This document shows, piece by piece, positions 16,796 to 25,814 of a DNA stretch of 64,000 nucleotides. The position numbers and the translations under genes were made by a program. The notes under the pieces are model-generated. The model was given only the letters and a program-made list of their open reading frames with translations. It had not been told where the DNA came from and searched no databases. The stretch is from Halanaerobium saccharolyticum (GTDB lineage Bacteria > Bacillota > Halanaerobiia > Halanaerobiales > Halanaerobiaceae). Each line of letters opens with the position of its first letter. The stretch's first letter is position 1. Location of the stretch: assembly GCF_003259895.1 (NCBI RefSeq), contig NZ_QLME01000014.1:1-64000 (forward strand), given 5' to 3'.

Positions 16796-19120
16796 CTATA
16801 TTCCTCTTTTAAATAATTCTTTTTTCATAAATTCAAGAAAACTATCTGCCAACTCTGGAGCAAACTGACTGCCCGCACAAACCTTTATTTCTGCTAAAGC
16901 CTCTTCTTCTGAAACAGCCTTTTTATAAGGAGTATTATGAGTCATAACATCATAAGCATCTACAATGGTAATAATCCGGGCCAGATACGGAATAGCTTCC
17001 TCCTGCAGCTGGCGGGGATAACCACTACCATCCCAGCGTTCATGATGTGCATAAATATCTTCAGCTATTGTCACAAACTCTTCTGATGAAGAAGCAATTT
17101 CAAAACCTGTTTCAGGATGCTTTTTTACAACTTCCCATTCGATTTCTGTTAATTTCCCGGCTTTATTTAATATTGATTCCGGTATTGTGATCATCCCGAT
17201 ATCATGTAAAGTACCAAGCAGCGACAATCTGTGTAATTGAGAGTTATTTAAATCTAAAAACTTTCCAAATTCATAAGCCAAGCTGCTCATTCTTTCAGAA
17301 TGCTCTTTTGTTTCATTACTTTTCTCATTTAGAGTGTTCACCAGGCTTTTTACTATTTTACTTTTAGTGCTTCTACTCTCCGATAATTTATTTTGATACA
17401 TATCATTATCTGCCTGTTTTAAAATCTCTGTCAGATCAGGATCTGGGGTTACCTTTGTAGCAGTCCCCAGCGCAATCGAAACTGTTAGTTCATCATTTTC
17501 GGTGTTTTCACATTTTTCATTAATTCTGTTTATTATCTTCTGAGCATCTTCTTTGCTTGTTTGTGGTAAAATAATTGCAAATTCGTCTCCACCCTGACGG
17601 GCTAAAATATCCTCATCTCTAAGGGAAGATTTTAAAATTTCAGCTGTTTTAATTAAAAGTTCATCACCTTTTTGGTGGCCAAAACTATCATTAATTATTT
17701 TAAGCCCATTAACATCAGCCATAATGATGCTTACCGGCAGCTGCCGTCCGGTATCCAATCTTTTCATTTCTTCTTCAAAAAATCTCCGGTTATATAAATC
17801 AGTGAGAGAATCTTTGTATAGAAGATATTTAATCTGTTCTTCCTGGTGTTTTTGATCATTGATATCAAGGTGGATTCCAACCAGCCTCAGTGGATTTCCT
17901 TCCTGATCCCGCTCCACTATTTTCCCAATACCTTTTATCCATTTTAACTTCCCGGACTTAGTCTGAATTCGATGCTCGTTTTCATAAAACTCTTTTTTTC
18001 CTTCAAAATGTTCTTTTAAACTTTTGTCAATTTTCTCTTTATCTTCAGCATAAACGAGATCTCGCCAGGTTTTAACATCATTTTCTAATTCCTCTAAATC
18101 ATATTCTAACATCCTGGCCCAATTTTTATTAAAGTCAAGTTCGTCAGTTTTAAAATTCCAGTCCCAGACACCTACGTTTGCTCCTCTAATGGCCAGTTCA
18201 AGTCTTTCTTTGATTTCTTTAATTTCTTTATCTTTTTTCTTTTTAGAAGTTATATCATCATAAACCGCATAGATTCCTACTTTACCAGTCAATAATTCGA
18301 CTTTAATTACATGTAAAGAAAAATATTTGATTTTTCCAGCTCTGGTCTTTCTTTTTACTTCTGCTTCTACATTATTATTCTTTAATACCTGATTTTTATA
18401 TTTATAGAAATCTTTCTTTTCAGCTTCGGGAATTATATAATTTTCAATATTATTACCTAAAAGCTCGTCCTCAGAATAACCAAATACCTCTTCAAATTTG
18501 GGATTTGCCTTCAGCACATTATAATCCTGATCCATGAGCAGTATACCTTCCAGAGATTTATTAAATAGATTTTCAAAAAGTTTTTTCTGGTCACTTAATT
18601 CTATCTGATTAATCAGCAGCTCTAAATCTTCTTCAATAATTCTTTTAAATTCCTGCAGTAATTTTTTGTCTTTATTCTGCAGATCCATACTCTTATTATC
18701 AAGAATACAAATTGTTCCAAATGATTTTTGATCCGGCCAATTTATAGGCAGACCATAATAAGATATCATATCCAGTCCGACATCAGGATTGTCCTTCCAG
18801 ACCTTATTTTTAAGAGCATTTTTAATATAAAGCTCTTTGTTTTCTGCCAGAACAGTCTCACAGTACAATCCCTCACCTACTATGTTTTTCTCCCCGGTGG
18901 TATAGGGGTTTGACTCATTCTGGCTTTTTAGAAAAACCTCTATTGACTCCGCATTTATTTTCATTATTAAAGCAGCAGATACCTCTATCATATCGGTAAT
19001 TAAGTTTAAAATGTTCTGCCATTTACTCAAAAACTTTTCGTTTATATCCGGTTTATTAAGATCAGTAATTTCTATCCCTTTAAGTTTGTTTTTCTTTCTT
19101 GAAAACACCTGAGCTCGCAT
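16796..19120 (-). CDS. GAF-PAS-PAS-GGDEF-HD-GYP bifunctional c-di-GMP protein
   Basis: A 774-residue cytosolic protein. An N-terminal GAF-like sensor (about 30-190) is followed by two PAS domains (about 195-310 and 320-430), a GGDEF domain with GGDEF near residue 510 and an RDED inhibitory site five residues before it, and an HD-GYP domain with HDIG near 638 and HHERWDGSGYP near 695. Both catalytic signatures are intact, so it could make and degrade c-di-GMP, switched by its sensors. The PAS and GGDEF parts resemble the protein at 11146. It has its own promoter (TTGCTA, TATATA) and terminator. Confidence 0.93.
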   Translation of the reverse strand: MRAQVFSRKKNKLKGIEITDLNKPDINEKFLSKWQNILNLITDMIEVSAALIMKINAESIEVFLKSQNESNPYTTGEKNIVGEGLYCETVLAENKELYIKNALKNKVWKDNPDVGLDMISYYGLPINWPDQKSFGTICILDNKSMDLQNKDKKLLQEFKRIIEEDLELLINQIELSDQKKLFENLFNKSLEGILLMDQDYNVLKANPKFEEVFGYSEDELLGNNIENYIIPEAEKKDFYKYKNQVLKNNNVEAEVKRKTRAGKIKYFSLHVIKVELLTGKVGIYAVYDDITSKKKKDKEIKEIKERLELAIRGANVGVWDWNFKTDELDFNKNWARMLEYDLEELENDVKTWRDLVYAEDKEKIDKSLKEHFEGKKEFYENEHRIQTKSGKLKWIKGIGKIVERDQEGNPLRLVGIHLDINDQKHQEEQIKYLLYKDSLTDLYNRRFFEEEMKRLDTGRQLPVSIIMADVNGLKIINDSFGHQKGDELLIKTAEILKSSLRDEDILARQGGDEFAIILPQTSKEDAQKIINRINEKCENTENDELTVSIALGTATKVTPDPDLTEILKQADNDMYQNKLSESRSTKSKIVKSLVNTLNEKSNETKEHSERMSSLAYEFGKFLDLNNSQLHRLSLLGTLHDIGMITIPESILNKAGKLTEIEWEVVKKHPETGFEIASSSEEFVTIAEDIYAHHERWDGSGYPRQLQEEAIPYLARIITIVDAYDVMTHNTPYKKAVSEEEALAEIKVCAGSQFAPELADSFLEFMKKELFKRGI

Positions 19121-19202
19121 TTCCAGCCTCCTCTAGCCAAAATTTATGGATTATCTTCTTTATTGTAACATTTTTTTATGATTTTTGCAGTATTTGTTAC
19201 TT

Positions 19203-19231
19203 TATATAGCAATCTACTCAGCTTTTAGCAA
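19203..19231 (-). promoter_or_regulatory. Promoter of the GGDEF-HD-GYP gene
   Basis: Minus-strand TTGCTA (19231-19226) and TATATA (19208-19203) are 17 bases apart, about 80 bases before the start codon. Confidence 0.5.
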
Positions 19232-19305
19232 TAACAATAACTGTTCTAATTAAATATCACGGTAAATATCATTTGATTATCACTGTAACAAATCAAAATT
19301 TTGGC

Positions 19306-19332
19306 ATAAAAAAACACCGCTCAAAGGCGGCA
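19306..19332 (-). terminator. Terminator after the BTAD-regulator remnant
   Basis: CCGCC TTTGA GCGG on the minus strand followed by a T7 run. Confidence 0.75.
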
Positions 19333-19357
19333 TTTCAATGATAGGAGAAGTCAAATA

Positions 19358-20163
19358 TTAAATTTTTTGATAGCTGTAACTAATACTGGTTTCAGCAGGA
19401 GGAAAATTATCATTATAGATATTTCTGATCCTTTTTAGAATTTTATCCACTACTGCCGGCACTATATCTACCAGCAAAATTAAATAATAGCGGGGTTTCC
19501 AGCGGGTAATTACATCATTTTCTCTCAGATTTTTATTGACCGTATTGCGCAGTATCTTCTCTGCTTTCGTCAATTTATCGGGAGAAGGAGTCCCGTTTAT
19601 TTTAAGATGCACAAGATAAATATCTTTATTATTACGCTTACTTCTCCGTTTTTCTAGAGAATAAATACTGGAAAAGGTCATGGGTCCACACTCAAAAGTT
19701 TCACCCCGGCACAATTTGTTACTTTCCAGGATATCAGCTGGATTATCGGTTATATCCGCCTGAAAAAAATTGTTGATTTCTGTATTTAAATTTTCAGGCA
19801 TCGGTAAATTGGTGTTTTTTAGATAGAGCATAGCCTCTTCTGTCTTCGTTAAGGCCAGATCAGGCCTGCCCGATTTCTTATAGCCTTCAATTAAAAATCA
19901 ACACAGAGCGGATTAATCTGCAGAGCCTCCTCGTAAGTATCAATTGCTCTCCCATAATCTTTCTGCTCCAGCAGAATTATACCTGCCTGGGTCACAGCTT
20001 CTTTGTACAATTCCTGATATTTTTCCCGCAATTTATTGATTTTTACATTTGCCAGCTGCTGATTTTCTAAAAACTTACCTTTATATAAATTAACCGCTTC
20101 CTGATAAAAATTGAGTGAGCTGTGTTTTTCCTTAACTTCTTTTGCTTTTTTGATAGTGAACAG
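19358..20163 (-). pseudogene. BTAD-type (SARP-like) regulator remnant, frameshifted
   Basis: From 20163 the minus strand reads a bacterial transcriptional activator domain: NFYQEAVNLYKGKFLEN and then IILLEQKDYGRAIDTYEEAL followed by QINPLC, ending at a stop after VDF. One base over it continues IEGYKKSGRPDLALTKTEEA and runs into an intact 157-codon frame to 19358. That frame has a C-terminal part of the kind that follows BTAD/TPR repeats (DVITRWKPRYYLILLVDI). A one-base change in a T5 run explains the break. No DNA-binding N-terminus is present before 20163, so the gene has lost its 5' end too. The 157-residue piece has an ATG but no convincing ribosome site. Confidence 0.7.
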
Positions 20164-20228
20164 TCATTACTTACCCCCTCTGTCTTATCGAATCTAACCT
20201 TTACCCTAAAATTTTAATTGACTCAGTT

Positions 20229-20266
20229 TTATGTTAAAATATCAGAGTTATGTTAAAGTATCGGAG
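20229..20266. repeat. 19-bp tandem duplication at the end of cls
   Basis: TTATGTTAAAATATCAGAG and TTATGTTAAAGTATCGGAG are adjacent copies differing at two positions. One copy contains the stop codon of the cardiolipin synthase gene and the last codons; the other lies just downstream. Confidence 0.8.
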
Positions 20267-21671
20267 ACAGCAGCCTGGAAACAGATTCCCTGAGCTTCAT
20301 GGTCCAACCTCTATTTTCATAAAGTTCTTTTGTGATCTCCTGAGAATACTTTAAATCTTCCCCGAAAAGTTGATCATGATATTCGGCTCTTTCCCTATTA
20401 TAGATAAAGGCATTAATTTCAAAATTAAGTTTAAAGCTGCGGACATCCATATTGGTGGTTCCAATTGAGAGCACCCGGCCGTCAATACAGATTGTCTTAC
20501 TGTGGAGAAAACCCTTAGTATAATGGAAACAGCGGGCACCGGCTTCTAAAAGCTGTCCCACAAAAGAGTTATTGGCTGCATATACAAAAGGATGATCCCC
20601 GCGATCAGGAATCATTATTTTTACATCTACTCCCGAACGAGCAGCAAGCATCAAGGCTTCCAGCATTGACTGATCGGGAATAAAGTATGGGGTCTGAATA
20701 TAAATTGTCTCTTCTGCCTCATAAATCATCTTTAAAAACATGGCCTTAATTTCTTCTTCCCTGGAGTCAGGTCCACTGCTTACAATCTGCAGGGCCTCTT
20801 TACCCTGATACTTCTTTGCCGGAAAATATTTTCCCTCTGCCAGCAGATCATCACCTGAAGCAAAATTCCAGTCCAGTAAAAAACGATACTGCTGACTATC
20901 TACACTTTCTCCTTTAATTTTAAGATGAGTATCTCTCCAGTCGCCAAATCGCTTAGAACGGCCCAGATATTCGTCGCCAATATTAATTCCACCGAGATAA
21001 CCAATCTGACCATCAATAATTACATTTTTACGGTGATTTCTATAATTGATATCCAGTAAAAAAGGAGCAAAAGAAACAACCTCCCCACCAGCATCTTCTA
21101 AATTGAAAATAGCATAACGCGAAAGATTACGGCAGCCCATTTTATCATAGAGCAGCCTCACTTCAACACCTTCTGCTGCTTTGTCAGTTAAAATTCGCAT
21201 AAATTTGTTTCCCAGCTGATCGTCATTGATGATAAAATAATTGGCATGAATAAATTTTTCTGCCTTCTTTAAATCCTGAAATAGATCTTCAAACTTTTCC
21301 TGTCCATTTTGGTATATTTTAAGCTGATTATAGCCAATCTCTGCTGGCAGGTCGCTCTGAATACCGAGCCTCATAATGCTCTGCTCAAGGTGATCAAAGC
21401 CTTCCTTTTGTTCCTCAGCAGAACGCTTAAAATATTTAAGTCTATTATTTTTAAGTTCATCTGCCTGCTGTTTGCGCTGATAAACTCTTCTTTTTTTGGG
21501 AGTTAGACCAAAAAAGAGATAGAGTATAAAACCGAGCACAGGAATCAAAGTCAAAATCAAAAGCCAGGCCCAGGTTGCAGTAGGATCTTTTCTTTCGAAA
21601 AAGATCAGCAGAATAATAAAAATTATATTTAAAATTAAGATTCCAGAAGGTAAAAACGATAAAAAATTCAT
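20253..21671 (-). CDS. cls: Cardiolipin synthase (PLD family)
   Basis: A 472-residue phospholipase D superfamily enzyme. Two N-terminal membrane helices (about 5-25 and 33-55) precede two HKD catalytic motifs: HRKNVIIDG near residue 213 and HSKTICIDG near 392, each with the H-x-K-x4-D pattern. It joins two phosphatidylglycerol molecules into cardiolipin at the inner membrane. Length and layout match bacterial ClsA. It follows the HD-GYP gene by 19 bases and is likely cotranscribed with it. Confidence 0.94.
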   Translation of the reverse strand: MNFLSFLPSGILILNIIFIILLIFFERKDPTATWAWLLILTLIPVLGFILYLFFGLTPKKRRVYQRKQQADELKNNRLKYFKRSAEEQKEGFDHLEQSIMRLGIQSDLPAEIGYNQLKIYQNGQEKFEDLFQDLKKAEKFIHANYFIINDDQLGNKFMRILTDKAAEGVEVRLLYDKMGCRNLSRYAIFNLEDAGGEVVSFAPFLLDINYRNHRKNVIIDGQIGYLGGINIGDEYLGRSKRFGDWRDTHLKIKGESVDSQQYRFLLDWNFASGDDLLAEGKYFPAKKYQGKEALQIVSSGPDSREEEIKAMFLKMIYEAEETIYIQTPYFIPDQSMLEALMLAARSGVDVKIMIPDRGDHPFVYAANNSFVGQLLEAGARCFHYTKGFLHSKTICIDGRVLSIGTTNMDVRSFKLNFEINAFIYNRERAEYHDQLFGEDLKYSQEITKELYENRGWTMKLRESVSRLLSPIL

Positions 21672-21690
21672 AAAATCTCCTCAACAAAAT

Positions 21691-22764
21691 TTATTCTTTT
21701 AATTTTACAGCTTTTTCTGCTTCTTCAACATCCTTAACCAGCCTTTTTATACTCAGCTCACTTTCGTCATTGAGATCAATATAATTATCATCAACCCTGA
21801 CAATTGGCGATTCCGGATGCCGGGAGTTGATAAAAACAATAATAGCTACCTCTCCATTACTCAATTCTACCTGATCCCCGATTAAAGAATAGGGGATTTT
21901 TTCAATAAAAATTGATTTTAACTTATGGTCAAAAGAATTAAAGTCTTCTTCCAGCATTTTAACAGCGGCAAAAGGTGAAACTGATTTTTGATAGGGTCGA
22001 TCTGTAGTTACTGCATCAAAGGTATCACAGATAGCTATAATTCTACCAAAAAGAGGAATTTTTTTGCCTTTTAATCCCAGGGGATAACCACTGCCGTCAT
22101 ATCTTTCGTGATGAGTGAGAATCCCGGCCATTATACTTTTGGAAAAGCGGTTACTTTTTTTAAGCAGCTGGTAACCGTACTGGGCGTGTTTTTTTGCTTC
22201 TTCGTATTCTTCCTCTGTCAGAGGCTCTGGTTTATTTAAAATCTCTTTTTTTATTTTACTTTTACCAATATCATGCAGCAGGGCAGCTGTGGTCAGGTTA
22301 CCAATCCTGTTTTCATTTAAATGCAGCCATTTACCAAATTTATTGGCTAAAATACCAACATGTAGGGAATGGGAATATGTATAATTATCAATCTCGCGGG
22401 TCATTTTTAAAGTATCTTCTAAATCAAGATAATTAGAAATTTCCATTGCCTCTTCGGAAAGGCTCTTTACTGTTTTAAAGTCAATTTTTTTCATATAATA
22501 TGCCTTTTTATAAGTTTCCGAAAATTCTTCTAAGTTTTGCTGATATTTTTCCCTGGCAATTTTTTTCTTATTAATTGTTTCTTTTATTTCCTTTTCTGTT
22601 TTGACTTTTACTTCTTTGAGATCCATATTTTTTATCTGTTCAATTAAACGCCTGTTAAGCTCAGTCCCGGGAGGAATTAAGACTCCTCCAAACTCACTTC
22701 TTATTTCCTCATCAATTATCATTCCGTTTTCTAAATCTGCTACTCTTACTTTGTTATCAGAAAT
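21691..22764 (-). CDS. HD-GYP domain phosphodiesterase, probable ATT start
   Basis: An HD-GYP protein of about 357 residues. It has the N-terminal KVRVADLENGM segment that is common in this family, a coiled linker, and an HD-GYP domain with HDIGK near residue 163 and HHERYDGSGYP near 215. It likely hydrolyses c-di-GMP. The first ATG (22722) falls inside the conserved N-terminal segment and has no ribosome site. The only candidate start before it in frame is ATT at 22764, nine bases after AGGAG; no ATG, GTG or TTG is available there. If ATT is not used, the protein begins at 22722 with 343 residues. The promoter lies just upstream. Confidence 0.85.
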   Translation of the reverse strand: MSDNKVRVADLENGMIIDEEIRSEFGGVLIPPGTELNRRLIEQIKNMDLKEVKVKTEKEIKETINKKKIAREKYQQNLEEFSETYKKAYYMKKIDFKTVKSLSEEAMEISNYLDLEDTLKMTREIDNYTYSHSLHVGILANKFGKWLHLNENRIGNLTTAALLHDIGKSKIKKEILNKPEPLTEEEYEEAKKHAQYGYQLLKKSNRFSKSIMAGILTHHERYDGSGYPLGLKGKKIPLFGRIIAICDTFDAVTTDRPYQKSVSPFAAVKMLEEDFNSFDHKLKSIFIEKIPYSLIGDQVELSNGEVAIIVFINSRHPESPIVRVDDNYIDLNDESELSIKRLVKDVEEAEKAVKLKE

Positions 22765-22805
22765 AAAAACCCTCTCCTTTCTCAGAATTAACTAGTATAT
22801 TCAAT

Positions 22806-22834
22806 ATTATAACATTTTATTACTAAAACAACAA
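22806..22834 (-). promoter_or_regulatory. Promoter of the HD-GYP and cls genes
   Basis: Minus-strand TTGTTG (22834-22829) and TATAAT (22811-22806) are 17 bases apart and about 40 bases before the ATT start. Confidence 0.55.
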
Positions 22835-22922
22835 TAAAATGACAGATTTAAGTACTTTGCATTTCCCGAGCAAAATTGTTACTATACTATCAGAAGATTC
22901 GCAAAATAGGAGGTCAATAAAA

Positions 22923-24707
22923 ATGGATGTTGAAGATTTAGAAAATCAATCGATAAATGACTACAACTATTTAAAATTATTAAAAAAGTTTTATGATTCC
23001 TATCTTAAAGATTATAAATTAAAGTTTTTTAGTGTCCAGTTTTTACATGTCTTAATTGCCGGTTTGACTTTAATTCCTCCTCTTATCCTGCGGGAAATTA
23101 TAGATCAAGCAATCCCGGCCGGAAATATATCCCGAATTATCACTCTGGTCATCATTGTATTTGCTGTTTATCTGACCAGTTCTATTTTTCGTTATCGCAG
23201 AGTTTTTCACGGCCATAAAGTGGCTCAATTTATCACCAGAGATATGCGCAATGACCTCTATAATCATTACCAGTATCTCTCACTTAATTTTCATGATAAT
23301 AAAAAAACAGGGGAGCTGATGTCCCGGGTTATTGATGATTTAAATCGGCTGCAGGAGTTTATCCATCACGGTCCGGAGGCAATTATTGGCTCAGCTGTGC
23401 TTTTATCAGGTACAGTAATAATTATTTTTACTTTAAATGTTAAACTAACTTTAGTCACCTTATTATATGTACCCTTTTTGATTTATTTTTCTTACAAAAT
23501 TATGCAGAAAATGCACCAGGCCTTCCGGGCTACCAGAAGTGCCAAAGCCAGTTTAAGTGACCGCCTGGAAGATAATTTAGCTGGAATCAAAGTTATCAAA
23601 GCTTTTGTCAATGAAGATTTTGAGCAGGGCCGTTTTAACGAAAAAAATCAGGCTCATACAGATAATAGAATGTCTGCCGTTAAATATTTAAGTATTCTTT
23701 TCCCCGGTTCCAGAATGCTCAACAGTTTTGGAATTTTGAGTGTGATCAGCTATGGTGCTTACTTGACGGTAATTGGAGATATCACAGTTGGTACAGTTGT
23801 TGCTTTTTATACTTATTTAATCCAGTTTAGAGAACCTCTGCTCAGGATCGTCCGCATGTCAGAGGGTTTAAGCCGATTTTTTGCCAGTACAGAAAGATTC
23901 TTTTCCCATCTGGAACTTAAACCGGAAATTTTATGTAATACGGGAGATGAAAAAAGAGAGAGCCTAAAAGGAAAGGTAGAATTTGATAATGTACACCTGA
24001 CCTATGATAATCAACAGGAAATCTTAAAAGGAATTAATTTTACTGCCAATGCAGATCAGACTGTGGCTCTAGTGGGCCCCAGTGGTGCCGGTAAAACCAG
24101 TATGGTCCGCCTGATCCCCCGCCTCTACGAGGCTAATTTAGGGAAAGTAAAAGTTGACGGGATTGATGTCAGAGAATATGATTTGAAAAATCTGCGCAGC
24201 TATATTGGAATGGTGATGCAGGAAGATTTTCTCTTTTCTGATACGGTTGCTGAAAATATTGCCTACGGCCGACCTGATGCTGCCAGAGAAGAAATTATTA
24301 AGGCAGCAAAAGATGCCAATGCCCATGATTTTATTGTCGGGCTTAAGGATGGTTATGATACTTTAGTTGGCCAGCGGGGTATAAAGCTCTCTGGTGGCCA
24401 GAGGCAGCGGGTCTCTATCGCCCGCGCCTTTTTGAACAATCCTAAAATATTAATTCTGGATGAGGCTACTTCTTCGGTTGACTTAGAAACCGAACAGCTA
24501 ATCCAGGAAGCTGTAGATAAAGTCAGCCGGGGCAGAACCACCTTTATTATCGCCCACAGACTGGCAACCATTGTCAATGCCGATCAGATATTATTTGTAG
24601 AAGCTGGAAAAATTGTTGAACGCGGCAGCCACGAAAAATTAATGGCGCTGGATAATAAATACCGGGAGTTTTATGAGATGCAGTTTAAAAAAGAAGAGAT
24701 AGCTTAA
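22923..24707 (+). CDS. ABC exporter, fused membrane and ATPase domains
   Basis: A 594-residue half-transporter of the MsbA/BmrA type. Six membrane helices fill about 30-320, followed by a nucleotide-binding domain with Walker A GPSGAGKT (about 387-394), signature LSGGQ (near 490) and Walker B ILILDEA (near 512). It works as a dimer that exports lipids, drugs or peptides; the substrate is not visible. The start at 22923 is preferred because GGAGGT precedes it; an ATG at 22839 would add 28 residues without a site. Its TAA stop overlaps the TAA of the convergent rnfA at a shared TTAA. Confidence 0.92.
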   Translation: MDVEDLENQSINDYNYLKLLKKFYDSYLKDYKLKFFSVQFLHVLIAGLTLIPPLILREIIDQAIPAGNISRIITLVIIVFAVYLTSSIFRYRRVFHGHKVAQFITRDMRNDLYNHYQYLSLNFHDNKKTGELMSRVIDDLNRLQEFIHHGPEAIIGSAVLLSGTVIIIFTLNVKLTLVTLLYVPFLIYFSYKIMQKMHQAFRATRSAKASLSDRLEDNLAGIKVIKAFVNEDFEQGRFNEKNQAHTDNRMSAVKYLSILFPGSRMLNSFGILSVISYGAYLTVIGDITVGTVVAFYTYLIQFREPLLRIVRMSEGLSRFFASTERFFSHLELKPEILCNTGDEKRESLKGKVEFDNVHLTYDNQQEILKGINFTANADQTVALVGPSGAGKTSMVRLIPRLYEANLGKVKVDGIDVREYDLKNLRSYIGMVMQEDFLFSDTVAENIAYGRPDAAREEIIKAAKDANAHDFIVGLKDGYDTLVGQRGIKLSGGQRQRVSIARAFLNNPKILILDEATSSVDLETEQLIQEAVDKVSRGRTTFIIAHRLATIVNADQILFVEAGKIVERGSHEKLMALDNKYREFYEMQFKKEEIA

Positions 24708-25264
24708 ATAATCTGAATCCCAATTACGCCCAGGGCCAGCATCGCAATTGCTGCCAGCAGGGTCGAATAACTTTTAAAAACTGGGGCAGCATCGGAAACA
24801 ATAATTTCTTCTTTAATAGCAGCAATTAAAACAAACAGCAGATATCCACCCAGAATATAAGCAGTATTAGCTGTCATCATTTCTGGATAAGTATAGCTGC
24901 CTTTCTGCATTAAAAGCTGAGTTCCAAAAAAAAGTCCCAGGGCTGGTACAAATCTGGGCAGGCCAAACCACTCACCTTTAAGCTCACCCCAGTACTTCAG
25001 GACTGTAACTCCAGTGACAGTTGTCAAAAAGAAAATTGCCGGGTTAAGTGGATCCAGCCCTCCCGGTAAAATAGTGTGTAAAAACCAGCCCAGGACATTA
25101 ATTACAAAAACTGTGCTCATATATTTTAAACCTTTAATCGCTGTCTGCTTAATTGTTCCGGACTCAATCAGCATAAACAGAATCCCCAGAAAAAAAGCAA
25201 GACTCATATTTTCACTTAATAATGAATTTAAAAATAAACGAGATAACTCAGACAATTTTCTCAC
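24704..25264 (-). CDS. rnfA: RnfA-like membrane subunit
   Basis: A 186-residue membrane protein with about six helices of the RnfA/NqrE family (FLNSLLSENMSLAFFLGILF near the N-terminus, family pattern LLxxLLxENxxLxxFLG). It is divergent in sequence from well-known RnfA proteins. The GTG start at 25264 lies within the end of the preceding gene, so translation is coupled. RnfA and RnfE together form the central membrane core of the Rnf complex. It is the last gene of the operon, and no rnfB follows. Confidence 0.85.
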   Translation of the reverse strand: MRKLSELSRLFLNSLLSENMSLAFFLGILFMLIESGTIKQTAIKGLKYMSTVFVINVLGWFLHTILPGGLDPLNPAIFFLTTVTGVTVLKYWGELKGEWFGLPRFVPALGLFFGTQLLMQKGSYTYPEMMTANTAYILGGYLLFVLIAAIKEEIIVSDAAPVFKSYSTLLAAIAMLALGVIGIQII

Positions 25265-25814
25265 TTCCTTCCTGCAGGCTTGCTTTATCTTTTCTTAAAA
25301 GTTCAACCAGAAGATAAATAATACTGACTATCAAAAATGCCCCCGGAAAATCCTTAACAAAGCCCAGAGGCGGATACCCGGCTGCTGTTAACTGAATGGA
25401 AAAGATAGTTCCTTTTCCCAGAATCTCGCGCAGAGCTCCCACAAAAATCATCAAAATGAAGAAGTCTTTTTGATAGGAAAAAAATTTATTTTCGCTCCGG
25501 CTGGCTCCAATATAAATTAGAGGGGTTACTCCCAGTAAGAGCAGATAATTATTGATAAATACCTCCAGATTAGGAAATAAGTCGATAATAGCTATATAAA
25601 AAATATAGCTCAAAGTAATACCGACTCCAATTAATAAATACCAGTGGTAGTCCTCTCTTTCGGAAATAAAGCGGGCAAAAAATTTGATTAAAAGTGCAAT
25701 TAATACTGCACTGACGGCTGTTATTAAGGCCTGTTTTAAATTATTGGTGGCGCCGAGAAGGGGCAGAAGCCCCATCAGCATTACCTTTTCGAGTATTGTT
25801 AGATTTTTATCCAT
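25248..25814 (-). CDS. rnfE: RnfE-like membrane subunit
   Basis: A 188-residue membrane protein of the RnfE/NqrD family, homologous to RnfA with inverted topology. The N-terminal GLLPLLGATNNLKQALI and central FFILMIFVGALREILGKGTI match the family. The ATG at 25814 lies in ATGGATAA, overlapping the stop of rnfDG, and follows GGAGGT; the longer frame to 26000 is a shadow of rnfDG. With RnfA it forms the pore-like core of the redox pump. Confidence 0.9.
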   Translation of the reverse strand: MDKNLTILEKVMLMGLLPLLGATNNLKQALITAVSAVLIALLIKFFARFISEREDYHWYLLIGVGITLSYIFYIAIIDLFPNLEVFINNYLLLLGVTPLIYIGASRSENKFFSYQKDFFILMIFVGALREILGKGTIFSIQLTAAGYPPLGFVKDFPGAFLIVSIIYLLVELLRKDKASLQEGSEKIV

